Source of the DNA: Clostridia bacterium
GTDB lineage: Bacteria > Bacillota > Clostridia > Christensenellales > CAG-917
NCBI GenBank assembly: GCA_017553325.1
Contig: JAFZMH010000002.1
Span: 62,001 to 126,000, forward strand
Direction of reading: 5' to 3'
DNA length: 64,000 nucleotides
Under the pieces are notes generated by a model that had not been told where the DNA came from, ran no database searches, and saw only the letters and a program-made list of their open reading frames with translations. The translations under genes and the position numbers were made by a program. Position 1 is the first letter of the stretch. Every line of letters begins with the position of its first letter. Positions 60,801-64,000 of the stretch are shown here, one piece after another.

Positions 60801-61703
60801 ATGCAAAATCGGGAATTTGACAACCAAACGCTTGAAAATTCGGCTCAAATTGACGAGTCGACCGTTTCCGCTTTGGAAAATTTGGGCGAGGAAAGCGAGG
60901 CGGAGGTCGTTGACGGCGAGTTTTTGTATGCAAAACCCGAAATCGTCTACCATCTAGAAGATTTTGACGGTCCGATTGACCTCTTGTTGACGCTCATTAA
61001 GGCGGCAAAAATCGCAATCGAAGACATATTCATCTCCGACGTGACGAGCCAATACGTCGAAATCATCAAGAACACGCCCAAGGAAGAACTCGATTTTGAC
61101 TACGCGGGCGAATTTATCACGATGGCGGCAGAACTCGTATATCTCAAGTCCGTGCGCACGCTTCCTCGCGAGGACGAAGACATAAGCGACGACGAGCCCG
61201 ACGAGAGACAACTGCTCATCAACAAGATAAAGGAATACGCTTTGCTTCGCGAAGAGAGCAAAAAACTCCAAGAAATGGAGACGATAAACAGGTTTTACCG
61301 CGCTCCCGTGTTCACGGACAAGGACTATCGCGTCGCGCTCGTAAACTTTTCGCTCCCGAAACTCGTTGCGGCGTACGCGCAGGTGCTTGCAAACGCTGAG
61401 CGCAGAGGTCAAGAGATTATCCCGAAAAAGGTCGTCAAGGACAGATTTTCCGTTCACGACCAAATGGAGCATATTCGCCAGATTATCGCCGTCGAAAAGG
61501 AGATGTTGTTTACGGATCTCTTTGAAGAAGATTATGACAAGAGCGACATCGTAACGACGTTCCTTGCCGTGCTTGAACTCTTGAAATACGGCAGATTGCA
61601 CGCAAAACAGGACGAGGTTTTCGGCGCTATAACGATTTACGCCGTCGAAGGCACGGAAGACGCCCCGATTGTATTTGAGGAGAACGATGATGGAAAATAT
61701 TAA
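60801..61703 (+). CDS. scpA: Segregation and condensation protein ScpA
   Basis: ScpA is the kleisin that closes the SMC ring with ScpB. The 300-residue protein has a 45-residue acidic N-terminal extension, then the family start YHLEDFDGPIDLLLTLIKAAKIAIEDI, a helical middle (EFITMAAELVYLKSVRTLPRED) and a winged-helix C-terminus ending KYGRLHAKQDEVFGAITI. Most ScpA proteins begin near residue 46, so the extension is unusual. GGAGAGG supports the ATG. ScpB overlaps its 3' end. Confidence 0.94.
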   Translation: MQNREFDNQTLENSAQIDESTVSALENLGEESEAEVVDGEFLYAKPEIVYHLEDFDGPIDLLLTLIKAAKIAIEDIFISDVTSQYVEIIKNTPKEELDFDYAGEFITMAAELVYLKSVRTLPREDEDISDDEPDERQLLINKIKEYALLREESKKLQEMETINRFYRAPVFTDKDYRVALVNFSLPKLVAAYAQVLANAERRGQEIIPKKVVKDRFSVHDQMEHIRQIIAVEKEMLFTDLFEEDYDKSDIVTTFLAVLELLKYGRLHAKQDEVFGAITIYAVEGTEDAPIVFEENDDGKY

Positions 61704-62397
61704 AAACACCGTAGAAGCCATAATTTTTGCGAGCGGTTCGCCGATTTTGAAGAGCGATATTATCGAAAAAATTCCCGAGCTCACCATGCAAAAACTCAAT
61801 TCCGTCCTGAAAGACCTGCAGAAGACCTATTCGGACGAGTGTGGAATAATTCTTGCAGAATTCAACAGCAAGGTGCAGTTTATGTCCAACCCCAAGTACG
61901 GCGAAACCGTGGCGGACGTCCTCACTCCGCTCAGAGAAAAGGAACTCACGAAGACCTTGCTCGAAGTGCTTGCCACGATTGCGTACAAACAACCGATAAC
62001 GAGGCTGGAAATCGACGATATGAGAGGCGGAACGAGTTCTGAATACGCAATAACGGGGCTCTTGAAGGCAGGTCTCGTCGAAGCAGTCGGCAGAAAGGAA
62101 ACCGTCGGCAGACCTCTGCTTTACGGCACTACGGACGAGTTTTTGAAGAAATTTCAAATCTCTGATTTGAAGGAGTTGCCTGACTACGAAGAGGTTCTCA
62201 ATCAACTCAAACTCATCAGCGGACCTTCTCAGGAGACCTTGTTCCACACAAGGACGCTTCTCGACGAGGACGAAAACCTCGTGGAAGAACAAGTCATCGC
62301 GGAGGTCGCGGCTGACAACGTCGTTTTGGAAGATCAGCCCGACGAGGACGAAATTCCGGAATTTCTCGAGGGCGAGACTTTCGAAGTGTTCGACTGA
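61690..62397 (+). CDS. scpB: Segregation and condensation protein ScpB
   Basis: ScpB dimers bind ScpA in the SMC condensin. The 235-residue protein has tandem winged helices, with NTVEAIIFASGSPILKSDI at the start, and the central motif LATIAYKQPITRLEIDDMRGGTSSEYAITGLLKAGLVEAVGRKETVGRPLLYGTT in short steps. An acidic tail of about 50 residues follows. Two adjacent ATGs (61687, 61690) share a GAGGAG site; the second has better spacing. It overlaps scpA by 14 bases. Confidence 0.95.
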   Translation: MENIKNTVEAIIFASGSPILKSDIIEKIPELTMQKLNSVLKDLQKTYSDECGIILAEFNSKVQFMSNPKYGETVADVLTPLREKELTKTLLEVLATIAYKQPITRLEIDDMRGGTSSEYAITGLLKAGLVEAVGRKETVGRPLLYGTTDEFLKKFQISDLKELPDYEEVLNQLKLISGPSQETLFHTRTLLDEDENLVEEQVIAEVAADNVVLEDQPDEDEIPEFLEGETFEVFD

Positions 62398-62419
62398 CAT
62401 ATCGCAGAATTTAAACCTA

Positions 62420-62448
62420 AAACCCGCAGAAATGCGGGTTTTTGTTTA
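62420..62448 (+). terminator. scpB terminator
   Basis: AAACCCGCA, GAAA, TGCGGGTTT is a perfect 9-bp stem followed by TTGTTT. Confidence 0.85.
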
Positions 62449-62450
62449 TT

Positions 62451-62479
62451 TTGATAATTTTCCAATTTTTGCAAAGAAT
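62451..62479 (+). promoter_or_regulatory. DUF2953 gene promoter, leaderless type
   Basis: TTGATA (62451-62456), a 17-base spacer and AAGAAT (62474-62479) lie 6 bases before the ATG at 62486. The -10 is weak, but the geometry matches the other leaderless candidates and no ribosome site exists. Confidence 0.5.
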
Positions 62480-62485
62480 ATTGAT

Positions 62486-62983
62486 ATGTGGAGTATCATC
62501 GCGCTTATTTTGGTCGAAATAGTGCTGATTTTGCTGTTTGCGCCTGTGAAAATCGGGCTGAAAGGCTATTTTTCGATGCTTGGCGCGTCTGCGGGAATAG
62601 ACGTCAAAATCTTTGCTTTTACGGCTCTCAGAATACGCCTTAGCAAAAAAGACGGCAAGTTTTTGCTCAAAATCAACGACAAATCGCCGAGCGAATTGCG
62701 CTTGCGCCCGAATTTTGAAATCGCAAAAAAAGTTGCAAAATATCTTGCGCAGGGCAATCTGAGAGTGGGAGGAAACTTTTTGGCGGTGTTCGGCGACATG
62801 GACTCCAAAAACTGCGCGATAGCAAGCGGTATGGCAAATGCGGTTGTAAAAGCCTTAAATTCAAGGTCTATAAGAGCAAACGTAAAGGTTTTTGCGGATT
62901 TCGACGCGCAACGCGCGGACGCTGACTTTGCTTTTAGGCTGAACGTAAACGCCGTGCAGGCTATGGAAATGCTTTTTAGGTGA
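62486..62983 (+). CDS. DUF2953-family membrane-associated protein
   Basis: This 165-residue protein has one N-terminal membrane helix (SIIALILVEIVLILLFAPVKIGL) and a beta-rich domain with FSMLGASAGIDVKIFAF, then a C-terminal helix. It fits the DUF2953 family that accompanies scpAB and ytfJ in clostridia; its function is unknown, with a sporulation link suggested by context. ytfJ starts 3 bases after its stop. The start MWSIIAL follows a leaderless-type promoter, and an upstream in-frame codon lies in the terminator. Confidence 0.8.
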   Translation: MWSIIALILVEIVLILLFAPVKIGLKGYFSMLGASAGIDVKIFAFTALRIRLSKKDGKFLLKINDKSPSELRLRPNFEIAKKVAKYLAQGNLRVGGNFLAVFGDMDSKNCAIASGMANAVVKALNSRSIRANVKVFADFDAQRADADFAFRLNVNAVQAMEMLFR

Positions 62984-62986
62984 GAT

Positions 62987-63343
62987 ATGAAAGAATTTGA
63001 AGAATTGTTGAAAGAGACGGTTGAAAACGTCAAAACGGTGGTAGGATGCGACGACATAGTCGGAAAACCGATAATAAACGGCGACGGGACGATAATTCTG
63101 CCCGTGAGCAAACTTTCCTACGGTTTCGTCGCTGGCGGTGGGGGTAGTTTGAATACCGCGCCAAAGGAAAACAGCCCGTTTGCAAATGCGAGCGGCGGTG
63201 GGGTGACGGTGACTCCCGTCGGGTTTTTGATATGCGGCAGGGAAAAGAAGTTCGTCCCCGTTGACAAAGAATATCAAAGCAACAAGTGGTTCGACCTGTT
63301 TAGGGCGGCAGTCGATACGATGCAGGGTGGAAAAGATGACTGA
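62987..63343 (+). CDS. ytfJ: Sporulation protein YtfJ/GerW
   Basis: This 118-residue forespore protein is needed for normal spore germination in Bacillus. It has the family pattern TVVGCDDIVGKPIINGDGTIILPVSKLSYGFVAGGG, a Gly/Ser-rich turn (FANASGGGVTVTPVGFLI) and a short C-terminal helix. The AGGTGAG ribosome site is 4 bases before the ATG. It overlaps the next gene by 8 bases, so all three genes from DUF2953 onward are likely co-translated. Confidence 0.95.
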   Translation: MKEFEELLKETVENVKTVVGCDDIVGKPIINGDGTIILPVSKLSYGFVAGGGGSLNTAPKENSPFANASGGGVTVTPVGFLICGREKKFVPVDKEYQSNKWFDLFRAAVDTMQGGKDD

Positions 63344-64000
63344 CAATAAACGCGTGCTAATTTACTGCCTGACGCTTGTTTTGATGCTCGGCGTAATGCT
63401 GTGTGGCTTTGCAATGAGCGGTAATATTGAATATAAAAGCGCAAAAAGTATTTTAAAAAATGTCGATTTTGATAATACTTTTGCAAATTATACGCCAAAA
63501 AATAATTCAAATCCTCAAATAATGCCTGATTTTACTCAGGAAGGCGAAACTTTGGAGCCACAACCTTTTGAAGGCGAACAGCCCGCCCCGAACACCGTTG
63601 AAACCGCTTCAAAAACCCCGCAAAGGAACTTGATGACCGGCGAAGTCTTAATTGAGCGCACGTCAAAGCGCGTCTTGTACGGCTCGAACGAAAACGCACT
63701 GCTTTATCCTGCGTCGACGACCAAAGTGCTGACGGCTCTTTGCGTTCTCAACAATTTACCTCTTGGCAGAGTGGTCGAAATACCTTCTATTGCCGTAGGG
63801 GTGGAAGGTTCGTCGATTTATTTAAGAGCGGGGCAGAAAATCTCCGTCGAAGATTTGCTGTACGGAATGATGCTAAGAAGCGGAAACGACGCGGCGGTTG
63901 CGCTTGCCGTTGAGACGTGCGGGAATATCGAAGATTTTGCAAAGCTTATGAACGATACGGCAAAGCAATGCGGAGCAAAAAATTCAAACTTCGTAAACCC
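63336..64000 (+). CDS. D-alanyl-D-alanine carboxypeptidase, 5' part (DacB-like)
   Basis: The frame is open to the right window edge (221 codons visible). It has a membrane or signal segment (residues 8-27), a Pro/Glu/Asn-rich linker (about 50-95), and the low-molecular-weight PBP core with STTK (127-130) and SGN (182-184); the KTG lies beyond the window. A dacB-type gene after scpAB and ytfJ, before spmAB, fits the spore-cortex enzyme DacB. It is the second such enzyme in 4 kb. The ATG overlaps ytfJ by 8 bases. Confidence 0.9.
   Translation, partial: MTDNKRVLIYCLTLVLMLGVMLCGFAMSGNIEYKSAKSILKNVDFDNTFANYTPKNNSNPQIMPDFTQEGETLEPQPFEGEQPAPNTVETASKTPQRNLMTGEVLIERTSKRVLYGSNENALLYPASTTKVLTALCVLNNLPLGRVVEIPSIAVGVEGSSIYLRAGQKISVEDLLYGMMLRSGNDAAVALAVETCGNIEDFAKLMNDTAKQCGAKNSNFVN

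Overview
The window reads as one chromosomal segment of a spore-forming bacterium of the class Clostridia (Bacillota), probably an uncultured gut lineage. The basis is the gene content: spoIIGA, sigE, sigG, sigK, spoIVB, a ymxH-type gene, ytfJ/gerW and a PdaB-like deacetylase, together with Firmicutes synteny blocks (yggS-sepF-lspA-rluD; tig-clpP-clpX-engB; obg, nadD-yqeK, rsfS; the dcw cluster; scpA-scpB-DUF2953-ytfJ-dac) and a DNPR-type MurE, which implies meso-diaminopimelate peptidoglycan. No rRNA, tRNA or CRISPR array was seen.

Layout. 1-5.9 kb: 3' end of hslU, hisS, an RseC-like protein, thioredoxin, two small unknown genes, a subtilase and a cysteine desulfurase. 5.97-7.65 kb: a DUF3343 gene, then an AT-rich patch of truncated and small membrane genes that looks like a mobile-element remnant. 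7.6-14.8 kb: nth, an NfnAB-like pair, obg, a nadD-yqeK fusion, rsfS and two unknown minus-strand genes. 14.9-20.9 kb: an FMN riboswitch ahead of a gene fusing the riboflavin transporter RibU to the t6A enzyme TsaE, then tsaB, rimI, an alpha/beta hydrolase, a membrane-anchored MurF-like ligase and ddl. 21-30.7 kb: an unknown membrane protein, a PdaB-like deacetylase, a tandem OB-fold SSB, a GH36 alpha-galactosidase, the yggS-sepF-lspA-rluD-kinase run and rqcH. 30.8-37.1 kb: trigger factor, ClpP, ClpX, EngB, a phosphoesterase, a non-coding AT-rich stretch and a probable spore-surface gene. 37.3-50.8 kb: mraZ, rsmH, an FtsL-position protein, a PASTA PBP, murE, mraY, murD, ftsW, murA, ftsA and ftsZ. 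51-58.7 kb: spoIIGA-sigE, sigG, ymxH, nrdR, sigK, an FAD oxidoreductase, spoIVB and an isolated Spo0A DNA-binding domain. 58.8-64 kb: a SpoIIM-like protein, dacF, scpA-scpB, DUF2953, ytfJ and the start of a second DD-carboxypeptidase.

How the genes work together. Two themes dominate: cell-wall synthesis and division (MurF, Ddl, MurE, MraY, MurD, MurA, FtsW, PBP, FtsA, FtsZ, SepF) and the sporulation sigma cascade that redirects them (SpoIIGA processing pro-SigE, SigG, SpoIVB signalling to the SigK processing step, SigK).

Most notable points. (1) The single RibU-TsaE reading frame under an FMN riboswitch whose terminator buries the Shine-Dalgarno. (2) A receiver-less Spo0A C-terminal domain, antiparallel to spoIVB, where full-length spo0A usually lies. 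(3) A recurring arrangement in which a sigma-A type -10 box sits 6-7 nt before a start codon that has no Shine-Dalgarno, implying leaderless mRNAs for at least six genes. (4) A decayed mobile element. (5) A degenerate ~30-bp-period repeat with a related copy elsewhere in the window. All functional calls rest on reading motifs by eye; no database search was run.
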